From Sedimentisphaerales bacterium (GTDB lineage Bacteria > Planctomycetota > Phycisphaerae > Sedimentisphaerales > Anaerobacaceae): a stretch of DNA of 47,427 nt. The DNA is taken from positions 1-47,427 of the forward strand of contig JAFGDN010000056.1 of assembly GCA_016932095.1 (NCBI GenBank), written 5' to 3'. Of this stretch, positions 40,528-47,427 are shown piece by piece; position 1 is the first letter of the stretch, and every line of letters starts with the position of its first letter. Under the pieces are notes generated by a model. That model saw only the letters and a program-made list of their open reading frames with translations, had not been told where the DNA came from and did not search any database. The translations under genes were made by a program, and so were the position numbers.

Positions 40528-41109
40528 TCATGAATTTCGTTTTTCGAAAGTCCAATTGGAAATTGAGTAATCTGGATTCTTATCTCTGACGTTTATTTCT
40601 TCGATCACCTTAAAGCAGTTGTCTGATATCAAGTGTATTTTTCGTGACCAGCCCCAATCTGACGTCATTTCAATAACATCCCCTTTTCGAACGAAGTGTC
40701 CGCCGTCTCCAACTGATATTGTTCCATATTCACCAGGAGGATGATGCCATTCTTTATGCAGAAAGTAACGTCCTGTTGAGTGGAAGGACAATTTTGCTCT
40801 CTGGATTCCGTATGAAGAGTGAAGATTGAGAATCCTTGTAAACGAACAAGTGTTCCACCAGTCCAAAATGAGTCTGGGACTTGCAATCATAAAAGCAATC
40901 GTTCCGATATCACAAATCCATGCGATGAGTACAAGCCAAAGATGACTATGAGAGGAAATTATCCAGATTGTGAGAAGCACAGGTCCTATGAACGGAATGT
41001 AAAGGGGAGAACTGTGTTTTTTATGTTTCCACCTGTCAATTAGGGAAATTATTGTGCTCAAACAGCTTATGACAGGAAACAACAATCCTAAAACAAGTAA
41101 AACGGTCAT
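40528..41109 (-). CDS. Hypothetical membrane protein
   Basis: A 193-residue protein. Three hydrophobic helices occupy the first about 85 residues (VLLVLGLLFPVISCLSTIIS, LYIPFIGPVLLTIWIIS, LVLIAWICDIGTIAFMI); the rest is a soluble domain with many His, Trp and Gly residues (HKEWHHPPGEYGTISVGDGG). The soluble part may be beta-rich. No family is recognised. It is AT-rich and stands alone, converging on the helicase gene. AGGAG lies about 12 nt before the ATG. Confidence 0.55.
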   Translation of the reverse strand: MTVLLVLGLLFPVISCLSTIISLIDRWKHKKHSSPLYIPFIGPVLLTIWIISSHSHLWLVLIAWICDIGTIAFMIASPRLILDWWNTCSFTRILNLHSSYGIQRAKLSFHSTGRYFLHKEWHHPPGEYGTISVGDGGHFVRKGDVIEMTSDWGWSRKIHLISDNCFKVIEEINVRDKNPDYSISNWTFEKRNS

Positions 41110-41138
41110 GTGTTTTTGATACTCCTACGGCTGAAAAA

Positions 41139-41279
41139 CTAAAAAAGCATATTTTTAATCAGTTCCTTAACTTCCATTCTACCTAAATCGTATCTTTTTT
41201 CAAAAGCTAAAAAGTTTCTTGTAATTCTTCGCAATTTGTTTGAGTTTTTCGTTTTGGATTTGATATTTGTATTATCCAC
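41139..41279 (-). pseudogene. Short reading frame or gene remnant after marR
   Basis: A frame opened after a TGA at 41322-41324 reads FNKGFQEIFFAETTVDNTN, then NKLRRITRNFLAFEKRYDLG and RMEVKELIKNMLF before TAG at 41141-41139. The amphipathic, charged composition looks like protein. The first possible start is the GTG at 41279 (46 aa), without a ribosome-binding site. I recognise no family; it may be the 3' end of a lost gene. Confidence 0.3.
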
Positions 41280-41345
41280 TGTGGTTTCTGCAAAAAATAT
41301 TTCTTGAAAACCCTTATTGAATCAGTACACCTTTTTGACTTGTGT

Positions 41346-41804
41346 TTATTTAAGACGTGTTTCAAAAGTCGTAAGATTATTAAGGATGCGCTTCAAATCC
41401 TGCTCGAATCGGCTGATTTCGCCGGCCGAAAATCCTTCGTAATATAATACGGTCATCTCTTGCGATACCTGGACGTATCTTTTTTCCATAACCCTGTCTT
41501 TTTCCGTTCGGTATATGAGGATTTTTCGCCTGTCTTTTCTACTTCGCCTGCGCCTGACGTATCCCATCTCTTCGAGCCGGTCGAGCATACTGGTCAGCGT
41601 GCTTTTCCAGAGCTGCGTTTTTTTCGCGAGCGTGTTTATCGAGACCCCGTCACCCTGCCACAGTGCGAACATAATCCTGCCCTGCGCCGGATTTATCTCA
41701 ATCCCGCATTCCTTCAGTTTGCGGACAAAAATTCGTTCCCCGACCTGGCGGATTTTGGCCATCAGGAAACCGGCCTGCCGCTGCTGCTTCATTGTCTTTG
41801 CCAT
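41346..41804 (-). CDS. MarR-family transcriptional regulator
   Basis: A 152-residue winged helix-turn-helix regulator: NPAQGRIMFALWQGDGVSIN, LAKKTQLWKSTLTSMLDRLE (recognition helix), MGYVRRRRSRKDRRKILIYR (wing). MarR proteins bind palindromic operators as dimers and often repress their own operon and efflux or stress genes until a ligand binds. It is the last recognised gene of a minus-strand series starting at 46230. A palindrome overlapping the promoter at 46376-46404 would be a candidate operator, but this is unproven. Confidence 0.88.
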   Translation of the reverse strand: MAKTMKQQRQAGFLMAKIRQVGERIFVRKLKECGIEINPAQGRIMFALWQGDGVSINTLAKKTQLWKSTLTSMLDRLEEMGYVRRRRSRKDRRKILIYRTEKDRVMEKRYVQVSQEMTVLYYEGFSAGEISRFEQDLKRILNNLTTFETRLK

Positions 41805-41853
41805 AGTGTGCAGGAAAAGAGTCGTAACATAAGAAGATAAGACGTAAAATGCG

Positions 41854-42276
41854 CTATTTTACCTGTTCCTTAATTTCTATCAGTGTTTTTGTTGCGTTCA
41901 AATCCGCTGTTTTTTTAATCTCCACGATTACTGCCCTTATTTTTCCATATCTTTTGCCGTGAATGAACTGGTCAATGTATTTTTTGCCTGGCCCGCCGGC
42001 CTTTATTAAATCTTCGGCCCTGTCGGGAAGATAAAAAGCGGTCTTGAACATCCTGGGATAGACGGAGACCCAGCATATTGTTTTTTTCTTTTTTGTTATT
42101 TTATAAAGCCAGCTCTTTCCGTCGTTATAATATCGCCACTCTCGTGAAAACGAAGGATGGTTCTCATTTAAAAAAACGATAAACGAGTCCCACGCATTTT
42201 TCACTTTTCCAAGATACCGGCTTAAAACTTCGTCATCCGGGTATTCATTTTTGTCATTCAAACACGGCTTTTCCAT
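41854..42276 (-). CDS. DUF3788 domain protein
   Basis: A 140-residue protein. NAWDSFIVFLNENHPSFSRE, WRYYNDGKSWLYKITKKKKT, ICWVSVYPRMFKTAFYLPDR and GKRYGKIRAVIVEIK give the DUF3788 pattern, a family of YdhG/SRPBCC-neighbour small proteins without known activity, common next to small regulators. The ATG at 42276 is preceded by GGAG; a longer frame to 42354 overlaps the next gene and has no support. It lies 49 nt before marR. Confidence 0.75.
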   Translation of the reverse strand: MEKPCLNDKNEYPDDEVLSRYLGKVKNAWDSFIVFLNENHPSFSREWRYYNDGKSWLYKITKKKKTICWVSVYPRMFKTAFYLPDRAEDLIKAGGPGKKYIDQFIHGKRYGKIRAVIVEIKKTADLNATKTLIEIKEQVK

Positions 42277-42289
42277 ATTCGGCTCCTGC

Positions 42290-42778
42290 TCATCTGAGAT
42301 TGGGAACGGAATAGTGGCCTTGTAACATCTTCCACTGACCGTCCCGCAGGACATATACCATGGACACGGCGAAGGGGACGCTTAATATTCGCCCGTCCGA
42401 AAATGTGATTGTCGCTGTGCCGTTGGCGGTAAACAAGGCGGTTTCCGGCGAGATGACAGCGACATATCTTTGTTCATAGACGCGCTCTGTCTTGGATATC
42501 CCTTCGAATCCTTTCTTTACGGCGTCGAATGCCTCCTGTTTTGTCTTGAACAATCGGCCGTCCCGAATAATAAGCCCTTTGTCGAAATCCAGAATAAAGC
42601 TGAAGAACTTCTCCGTGTCCTGACTGTCGTTCGCTCCGGCCATCTGCGTATGGGTTTTCAGCACCTCTTTTTCAATCGCCTGCTGCTGCTCGACGGGAAT
42701 AGTGCTTTTGTCGCTCTCAACAGCCCAGGCAATTGATACACAAGCCAAAACGAGAATTATTTTATAGACCTTGGTCAT
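42290..42778 (-). CDS. Exported SnoaL/DUF4440-like (NTF2-fold) protein
   Basis: A 162-residue protein. A signal peptide (KVYKIILVLACVSIAWA) precedes one NTF2-like domain: AIEKEVLKTHTQMAGANDSQ, FFSFILDFDKGLIIRDGRLF, ALFTANGTATITFSDGR and VYVLRDGQWKMLQGHYS. Members include ketosteroid-isomerase-like enzymes and binding proteins. No clear catalytic pair is visible. AAAGGAG lies at ideal spacing before the ATG at 42778. It follows the SnoaL-PNPOx fusion gene by 25 nt, so the two are surely co-transcribed. Confidence 0.8.
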   Translation of the reverse strand: MTKVYKIILVLACVSIAWAVESDKSTIPVEQQQAIEKEVLKTHTQMAGANDSQDTEKFFSFILDFDKGLIIRDGRLFKTKQEAFDAVKKGFEGISKTERVYEQRYVAVISPETALFTANGTATITFSDGRILSVPFAVSMVYVLRDGQWKMLQGHYSVPNLR

Positions 42779-42803
42779 AATGTTCTCCTTTCTGCAAAAC
42801 GTT

Positions 42804-43709
42804 TTATATTTTAATCTCAAGCGGCCTGCCTTTACACCACCCTTTTACTATCGACGGCACGAGTTTTATGACCCCGTATTCCGGCCCTTCCGGGCCGTTG
42901 GGATAATACATCGTCCGGCCCTTCTGCCAGATGCGATTTTTGAGCTTCTGGTCTGTGATAATTTCAATCTCTCCGCCTAACATCAGCCCGGTTATCTGGT
43001 TCGCGTCGCAGAAATATACGGACACCTTCGGATTGGCCTTCATTCGCGCCATTTTCGGCGATTGCATGCCGGTGCTCAGGTAAAGCACGTAATCGTTGTC
43101 CTCTTCTTTAAACAGGTCCGCCAGCGAGGGGTACTCCTTGGCGTATCGCAGATTGTTCATTGCGTTTGTGTGCGGAAATCCCGCCGAATCAATGGTGGTT
43201 AGTTGACATACGAGCGTTTTTGTTATTAGATTCAGGCACGTTTGTTTAACGTCGTCCGATGCCTGCACGCCCGTTTCTCCCTCTTCCGTCGGGCACTTCT
43301 CAATTTTGCGTGAGCTCGGAATCAGTGTTCGCCAGACAATCTGCCAGTCCTTTTCGTTCCGCACGAACACAAGTATCTCATACCCCGTTTCGTCGAACTT
43401 TTTGCCCTTGAACTCCCAGATGCATTCATACTTGTGACACGCCACGGCCGTTTGGCCGTATATGTCAATATGCTCGTCCGAGGAGTCCAGCTTCTCAAAG
43501 GTCATTTGCGAGCAGGCGTCTTCATAGCTTTTAACGCATATATCCCTGCCCTTGGGCCTGCTGACCATACCGGGAGAAACCATCACAATGTCGTTATGGA
43601 AATAGCCCTTTAGCTTCTCGAATCCCTTTCCCTCCATACACGTTTGGTTTATGGTTTTTACAATCTCCCGTATTTGTTCTCTGGTTTGTTTAGTGTTTGT
43701 GTTGTTCAT
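42804..43709 (-). CDS. Fusion of SnoaL-like and pyridoxamine-phosphate-oxidase-like domains
   Basis: A 301-residue cytoplasmic protein. Residues about 8-130 form an NTF2/SnoaL-like domain (IREIVKTINQTCMEGKGFEK, WEFKGKKFDETGYEILVFVR, DWQIVWRTLIPSS). Residues about 155-300 are a PNPOx-like split barrel (LVCQLTTIDSAGFPHTNAMN, DYVLYLSTGMQSPKMARMKA, KVSVYFCDANQITGLMLGGE, GVIKLVPSIVKGW), as in general-stress-protein-26 types. The combination in one chain is unusual. GGAGGT lies in front of the ATG. The first about 12 codons (MNNTNTKQTRE) are duplicated upstream at 44868-44915. Confidence 0.82.
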   Translation of the reverse strand: MNNTNTKQTREQIREIVKTINQTCMEGKGFEKLKGYFHNDIVMVSPGMVSRPKGRDICVKSYEDACSQMTFEKLDSSDEHIDIYGQTAVACHKYECIWEFKGKKFDETGYEILVFVRNEKDWQIVWRTLIPSSRKIEKCPTEEGETGVQASDDVKQTCLNLITKTLVCQLTTIDSAGFPHTNAMNNLRYAKEYPSLADLFKEEDNDYVLYLSTGMQSPKMARMKANPKVSVYFCDANQITGLMLGGEIEIITDQKLKNRIWQKGRTMYYPNGPEGPEYGVIKLVPSIVKGWCKGRPLEIKI

Positions 43710-43726
43710 GCCTTTTGTACCTCCGT
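43679..43726. repeat. Direct repeat, copy A (5' end of the SnoaL-PNPOx gene)
   Basis: About 48 nt, covering ribosome-binding site, ATG and first codons of the gene at 42804-43709. Copy B at 44868-44915 is the same except for a handful of substitutions. Confidence 0.85.
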
Positions 43727-43779
43727 TTTTCCCCGGGTTTTTGAGTTAATAATTAGCCGTGTTGGTAGTTGAAATTTTG

Positions 43780-44847
43780 TTACTTTCTGTGTTTAAATAT
43801 TCCTGCTCCAATTTCATACCCAAGTGTGTTTGGGATAGCATGCATATAATCGATTGGGAGAGGCTTATCAACACGATCTGCTAATCTCAATGAAATTTCA
43901 CCATTTTTTGTAACGTTTTTCTCTTTTATTTCAAATTCCCCCGGAGCCAGCGTTCCTGTGCTGTCCGATATTACCTTGTAATATTCGTTGTTTACTATTA
44001 CACAATTATTTATAGAGTAGGAATTTGTTTTATTGGAATCTAGTTTGACCCAGACATGTTTACAATTTGAAATAATATTATTCTCAAATTCAAAATCTTT
44101 ATCGGGCTGTGTTGTCCAGATGCCTTGCTTTGCACCGTAAATGATGGAGTTTGTTATACCGTTGCCGCTCTTAATGCCATTTCCTGAATCCTTCCAGAAT
44201 ACTATGGCATTATTTACCTTATAAAAGACGCAGTGATCAATTTTGACTTCATCGCCGTGAGCAATGACCCCCGCCTGAATATGAGAAATATTTTCATCTC
44301 CGACAAACATACATTGCTCTACTAATAAATCCGTTTTTGTTTTATTAAACCTTGCGATCGGGAAATATCTGGTATTGGGATAAAAATAACCGTGAAACTT
44401 AATCCCTCTGATGGTAACGTGGCTTTCATCAATTAAAAAACAGACAACAAAATGATATGGGGAGAAAGGGCTGGCATTAGCATAAGATTCCTGTATTTCA
44501 CCTTTCTTCGACTTACTTGCAATGACCGGCATTTTTTCAGGCGTCCATGATGGATCGTCCGGCAAAACGCTCGCTTCGATTATAATGCGTTTATTTGTCA
44601 TCTCTTTTTCTGTTGAAACGGGTACGTGACTGTCCAGGACGTAGATTCCAGGATTTATTTTCATGGTATAAATACCATTGCCCCCGCTCCTGATAATTTC
44701 AGCCGCTTTGTGAATCGAATGAACTGGAGATTCTTTAGTCCCTGGGTTCTTATCATTGCCGGTATTACTGTCAACGTGAATGGCTTGTGAGTAAACAGCC
44801 AAATCGCAAAGGCAGACTATAAGATTCACTAATAATGTTGTTCTCAT
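43780..44847 (-). CDS. Secreted right-handed beta-helix-like protein
   Basis: A 355-residue protein. The signal peptide RTTLLVNLIVCLCDLAVYSQA is followed by the DUF1565-type opening IHVDSNTGNDKNPGTKESPV, then HSIHKAAEIIRSGGNGIYTM and repeated beta-helix turns: HVTIRGIKFHGYFYPN, DLLVEQCMFVGDENISH, VKIDHCVFYKVNNAIVFWKD and FEFENNIISNCKHVWV. Such proteins often bind or cleave polysaccharides. The ATG at 44847 is chosen since GGAGG precedes it at good spacing and a signal peptide follows. The frame upstream to 44898 is copy B of the neighbour's 5' end and not part of this protein. Confidence 0.8.
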   Translation of the reverse strand: MRTTLLVNLIVCLCDLAVYSQAIHVDSNTGNDKNPGTKESPVHSIHKAAEIIRSGGNGIYTMKINPGIYVLDSHVPVSTEKEMTNKRIIIEASVLPDDPSWTPEKMPVIASKSKKGEIQESYANASPFSPYHFVVCFLIDESHVTIRGIKFHGYFYPNTRYFPIARFNKTKTDLLVEQCMFVGDENISHIQAGVIAHGDEVKIDHCVFYKVNNAIVFWKDSGNGIKSGNGITNSIIYGAKQGIWTTQPDKDFEFENNIISNCKHVWVKLDSNKTNSYSINNCVIVNNEYYKVISDSTGTLAPGEFEIKEKNVTKNGEISLRLADRVDKPLPIDYMHAIPNTLGYEIGAGIFKHRK

Positions 44848-44867
44848 AAGTAAAAACCTCCACGTAT

Positions 44868-44915
44868 CTCTGCTTTGTTTAGTGTTTGTGTTGTTCATGT
44901 CTTTTGTGTCTCCAT
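44868..44915. repeat. Direct repeat, copy B (decoy 5' end)
   Basis: Copy of 43679-43726, with ATG and codons for MNNTNTKQS placed in front of the beta-helix gene and in frame with it. Confidence 0.85.
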
Positions 44916-44991
44916 AAAACCGCTGCGTTTAATGTTTTGTAAATTCAGCATCTGTTACTATATATGAACTGGTATTAAAAATACCACGTTA

Positions 44992-46230
44992 TTATTTCAT
45001 ATCTGCCTTAAGCTTGATTAAAAACACATCATGGCTTCCCTTCAATTCGGAGAATAGATTTGCTCCCGTATATCCCGTATGATAAATATCTCCCTGTTGA
45101 TTAACACAAACGCCCTTGCCGCAGGTCCCACAACCCCCTTGTGCGATAATATTCCTGCTCCACGAAAGTGAGCCGTCTTCATCGTACATTCTGCAAAATG
45201 ACTGGCATGTAGGATTATTCTGACAGCCGCTTACTATAACTCCCATATTCTGAATTACAGCCATGCCGTTAATGCCGTCCCAGTTACTTGTGCCAAATTG
45301 TTTTTCCCAGCACATCTCTCCTTTGTCATTCCACTTTTGGAGGAAGCAATCCCCGTTCATTTTTTGTTTTAAGGCTAATGCCAGAACCCAGTCCGTGCTG
45401 CCTGCTATATAAATATTATTTTTATCATCCGTTTTTATCTCGTCAGCACAATCATATTTTTCTGTGCCGTACTGTATGATCTTTTGTTGCTTCAGTTCTT
45501 TGGTAAATATTGCCCAGAATATGTCAGAATTGCCGGCATTTTCTGCGGCCAGATTTCCTTCAGTGGTGCCGCATACATAAATTTTGGCATCCGCTCCTAT
45601 GGCAATATTATATCCCCGGTCGTCGGTCGAAGTGCCGAATTGCACGACATTTAGCTGATTTCCTTCATTATCTAAGTGAAGAATAAAGCAGTCGGATTTT
45701 CCCTTGGAGACGTTGCCCATGACGCCTTCTGTGGCTCCTATTACATAAATCTCCCCATTGGCGTTGACAGTAATGCCTGCCCCGATATCTGCGAGGTCGC
45801 TGCCGTATTGCGTTTGCCAGACAATTTCCCCGCTGCTGTTTAACTTTACAGCCAGAACATCTGTATTGGGATTTGGTTTATTGTTGGCGTCAGCTTCTGT
45901 GTAGCCCGTAACATAGAGATTTCCAGATCCGTCAACAGTGGCATTAAATAGGTCATCTTCTCCTGCCGAGCCGACCTGTTTCGCCCATATCTTATTAGCG
46001 GCACTATCGACTTTTACAATAAAGCCGTCATATTTACCAAAGTTCTCTTTGCCGACCTTGCCGTTGGTTTTGCCCAAAACGTAAACATTATTTAGTGAAT
46101 CAATCGTTAAATTTCGTGTCCTTTCGTCCCTGTCGGAGCCGAATTGTTTGCCCCAGACTAAATCTACCTCGGCGCTTGAAGTGCTGGTTGAAAATAATGT
46201 TATCATAATGAGTAATAAATTCTTTTTCAT
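44992..46230 (-). CDS. Secreted beta-propeller protein (SBBP repeats)
   Basis: A 412-residue protein with signal peptide (KKNLLLIMITLFSTSTSSA) and about seven repeats of some 50 residues. The repeats share W-x-x-Q-F/Y-G-S, then D-x-x-N-x-Y-V-x-G-x-T, for example VWGKQFGSDRDERTRNLTID, NNVYVLGKTNGK, IWAKQVGSAGEDDLFNATVD and GNLYVTGYTE. This is the SBBP (beta-propeller) repeat found in exported bacterial proteins. Cys-rich turns appear near the C-terminus (GGCGTCGKGVC). The ATG follows AAAGGAG. It is the first gene behind the promoter at 46376-46404. Confidence 0.85.
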   Translation of the reverse strand: MKKNLLLIMITLFSTSTSSAEVDLVWGKQFGSDRDERTRNLTIDSLNNVYVLGKTNGKVGKENFGKYDGFIVKVDSAANKIWAKQVGSAGEDDLFNATVDGSGNLYVTGYTEADANNKPNPNTDVLAVKLNSSGEIVWQTQYGSDLADIGAGITVNANGEIYVIGATEGVMGNVSKGKSDCFILHLDNEGNQLNVVQFGTSTDDRGYNIAIGADAKIYVCGTTEGNLAAENAGNSDIFWAIFTKELKQQKIIQYGTEKYDCADEIKTDDKNNIYIAGSTDWVLALALKQKMNGDCFLQKWNDKGEMCWEKQFGTSNWDGINGMAVIQNMGVIVSGCQNNPTCQSFCRMYDEDGSLSWSRNIIAQGGCGTCGKGVCVNQQGDIYHTGYTGANLFSELKGSHDVFLIKLKADMK

Positions 46231-46375
46231 TTTTGCATCTCCTTTATTTAATCGTCGGTCATTTGCATTAGGTAACCATTTTTGTGTTACTTTTTTGTCA
46301 TCCGTCTTTTAATTCGTCTCTTTATAATGGTTAAACCGCTTTACTTTTTTATTCTTCGAAATAATAGTTTTATAT

Positions 46376-46404
46376 AAAATAGTACTATATAGAACCATTG
46401 TCAA
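46376..46404 (-). promoter_or_regulatory. Sigma70-type promoter with overlapping palindrome
   Basis: On the minus strand: TTGACA (46404-46399), 17-nt spacer, TATTTT (46381-46376). The perfect palindrome ATAGTACTAT at 46379-46388 covers the upstream end of the -10 box. It lies about 150 nt before the SBBP gene. The remainder of the gene-free stretch 46231-46738 holds the leader of this transcript and the hairpin cluster at 46450-46557. Confidence 0.6.
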
Positions 46405-46449
46405 GCATAATATTTATTTTCTTCGGATTATTTTTCGTAGCGAAGTTTA

Positions 46450-46557
46450 CCCGCCTCAGGCGGGCGGAAACTCCGGACTTTGTTCCGGAGCCCAGGCGCA
46501 GACCCCAGCGAATGCTGGAGCTCCGTTCTTTTTTGTCATTCTTGCGAAAGCGGGAAT
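46450..46557. repeat. Cluster of four hairpin-forming repeats
   Basis: Stems: CCCGCC-TCA-GGCGGG (46450-46464); CTCCGGA-CTTTGT-TCCGGAG (46471-46490); CCAGC-GAAT-GCTGG (46505-46518); ATTCTTGC-GAAA-GCGGGAAT (46538-46557). The last is the widespread CATTCCCGCGAAAGCGGGAATCC type with two C-to-T changes that keep G-U pairs. Confidence 0.75.
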
Positions 46558-46738
46558 CCAGAAATTTAGCCCCGCTGCTTTACCTGCCTGCATCCGCATG
46601 TCGTTGACGGGCATCCTCGCAACTCGTAGTCGGGAGTCGTTTTCGGGGATTTGGGAATTGCTTTTCAGACGCAGTTAAAAATTCCGTGTAACCCGCCTCA
46701 CTCCCCCCTCACTTTTTCGGAGAATCTCTTGTTTTCGT

Positions 46739-47155
46739 TCAGTCTATTATCGCTTCTATCATTTGTACACTCTCGTAGGTGCGTTTTTGACCGGCTGCAT
46801 CCGTATAATCATATTCTTCGCCAAATTCCCATTTAATGTCTACTTCCTTTTTGTTCGTGAATCCTATGATATAAATCCTGCCTCCGTCTGTGTCGTCCCA
46901 TTCCTTCAGATTAATGAAGTATTCATAATTTCTCCTCTTCGCCGTATTATAGAAAGCCATCATCACGGAAAAACTGTTTTCGTCCGGACTACCTCTCTTT
47001 TGAAAAACGATCTTTATTTTCGAGGTGTTCCTGTTCCTTTCCAGCTCTATGACGGTCATCCTTGGATTCATGTATCCGTCATACGAAGTATAATGCACTA
47101 ACGGTGCGGTGCAGCCGGCCGACAAAAGAATCAGGAATATGACTGTTTTTTTCAT
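46739..47155 (-). CDS. Small hypothetical lipoprotein
   Basis: A 138-residue protein with N-terminus MKKTVIFLILLSAGC, a type II signal peptide with lipobox SAGC. The mature part begins APLVHYTSYDGYMNPRMTVI and contains mostly beta strands (KIKIVFQKRG, GGRIYIIGFTNKKEVDIKWE). I recognise no family. The promoter ends only about 17 nt before the ATG and there is no ribosome-binding site, so translation may be leaderless or nearly so. Confidence 0.6.
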   Translation of the reverse strand: MKKTVIFLILLSAGCTAPLVHYTSYDGYMNPRMTVIELERNRNTSKIKIVFQKRGSPDENSFSVMMAFYNTAKRRNYEYFINLKEWDDTDGGRIYIIGFTNKKEVDIKWEFGEEYDYTDAAGQKRTYESVQMIEAIID

Positions 47156-47171
47156 ATGTTCAACGGATTTA

Positions 47172-47200
47172 ACTATAAATCCTCACATTTTCTTTGTCAA
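47172..47200 (-). promoter_or_regulatory. Sigma70-type promoter of the lipoprotein gene
   Basis: On the minus strand: TTGACA (47200-47195), 17-nt spacer, TATAGT (47177-47172). Transcription would start about 8-10 nt before the ATG at 47155. Confidence 0.65.
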
Positions 47201-47282
47201 ATTAAAATCCGTCGTGTAGCGACACCACAGTTTAGCACTTTACGATGTGGTTTTGCATTTTACTTTTTGCTTTTTCTTTCGC

Positions 47283-47316
47283 AACTCAAAACTAATCACT
47301 CAAAACTCAAAACTTT
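47283..47316. repeat. AACTCAAAAC word repeat
   Basis: AACTCAAAACTAATCACTCAAAACTCAAAACTTT. Another run of reiterated words outside genes. Confidence 0.6.
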
Positions 47317-47369
47317 CTCCGGTTTCTTGTATGTTGACAAATATCATGGTTAAAGGTTCCATAGTAGAT

Positions 47370-47414
47370 GCGTCTTGCGGCAAGGCGAGCGTAGCGAGCC
47401 GAGCCGAAAGACGC
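47370..47414. repeat. Inverted repeat with GCGAGC core at window end
   Basis: Arms GCGTCTT (47370-47376) and AAGACGC (47408-47414) enclose GC-rich sequence in which GCGAGC occurs twice (GCGAGCGTAGCGAGC). The composition differs strongly from the AT-rich sequence before it. The sequence may continue beyond the window. Confidence 0.5.
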
Positions 47415-47427
47415 GGGCGACGAGAGA

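Noticed and set aside
44968-44984. Terminator after the SBBP gene (GGTATTAAAAATACC)
   Set aside because: The stem is only about six AT-rich pairs and no T-run follows on the minus strand.
46398-46607. Plus-strand frame over the hairpin cluster
   Set aside because: The product is only translated hairpin repeats (RRAETPDFVPEP, LRKRESRNL), seen in many genomes as spurious ORFs.
47156-47353. Plus-strand frame at the right end
   Set aside because: It contains translated word repeat (SQLKTNHSKLKT) and overlaps the promoter of the lipoprotein gene.

Overview
The window looks like chromosomal DNA of a planctomycete, most likely a Phycisphaerae/Sedimentisphaerales-type lineage. This is inferred from dockerin-like Asp-rich repeats in non-cellulosomal proteins, a fused AroD-AroE, a tandem triad of HflK/HflC-like proteins leading a transporter operon, and many short reiterated intergenic repeats. 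No rRNA, tRNA or CRISPR array was seen by eye.

Layout. 1-5.7 kb: a partial zinc alcohol dehydrogenase cut by the window edge, an MFS exporter, a ketopantoate-reductase-like enzyme, a HEAT-like protein, a small coiled-coil protein and AroDE. 5.7-8.6 kb: a defence or toxin-antitoxin island with a PIN-like gene between inverted repeats, then MNT nucleotidyltransferase/HEPN modules that read as a tandem duplication with complementary decay. 8.7-15.4 kb: ArgG, prepilin peptidase, an OmpA-type lipoprotein, ComEC (opposite strand) and a secreted dockerin-like protein. 15.5-22.5 kb (mostly minus): a flavin-type oxidase-like protein, SerS, a four-helix-bundle gene between inverted repeats, and a fatty-acid/polyketide-like set (FabF-type KS, a KS with altered active site, two FabZ-type dehydratases, a long ACP), split by a stand-alone receiver on the plus strand. 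22.5-26.2 kb: a second accessory stretch with a HEPN-type gene, an MntA-HepT pair, an N-acetylglutamate-synthase-like GNAT, a broken zinc-ribbon reading frame, a lipoprotein and a third type of nucleotidyltransferase pair.

26.3-40.5 kb is the most coherent unit. An ABC-2 permease on the minus strand faces a roughly 13-kb plus-strand run of eight closely spaced or overlapping genes: three SPFH (HflK/HflC-like) membrane proteins, a P1B-type metal ATPase, an ABC ATPase, a second ABC-2 permease, a membrane-anchored helical protein and a UvrD/PcrA helicase. SPFH proteins organise membrane domains, so this may be a membrane platform coupling metal transport and an ABC exporter. No FtsH is present in the window.

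40.5-47.4 kb is a minus-strand accessory region: a membrane protein, a MarR regulator, DUF3788, two SnoaL-like proteins (one fused to a PNPOx-like domain), two secreted beta-structure proteins and a lipoprotein. A good sigma70-like promoter with a palindrome over its -10 box precedes the presumed MarR operon.

A recurring theme is reiterated short-word DNA (period about 8-12 nt). It lies at gene borders, flanks two single-gene cassettes as inverted repeats, and has entered coding sequence at the FabF C-terminus and twice in UvrD.
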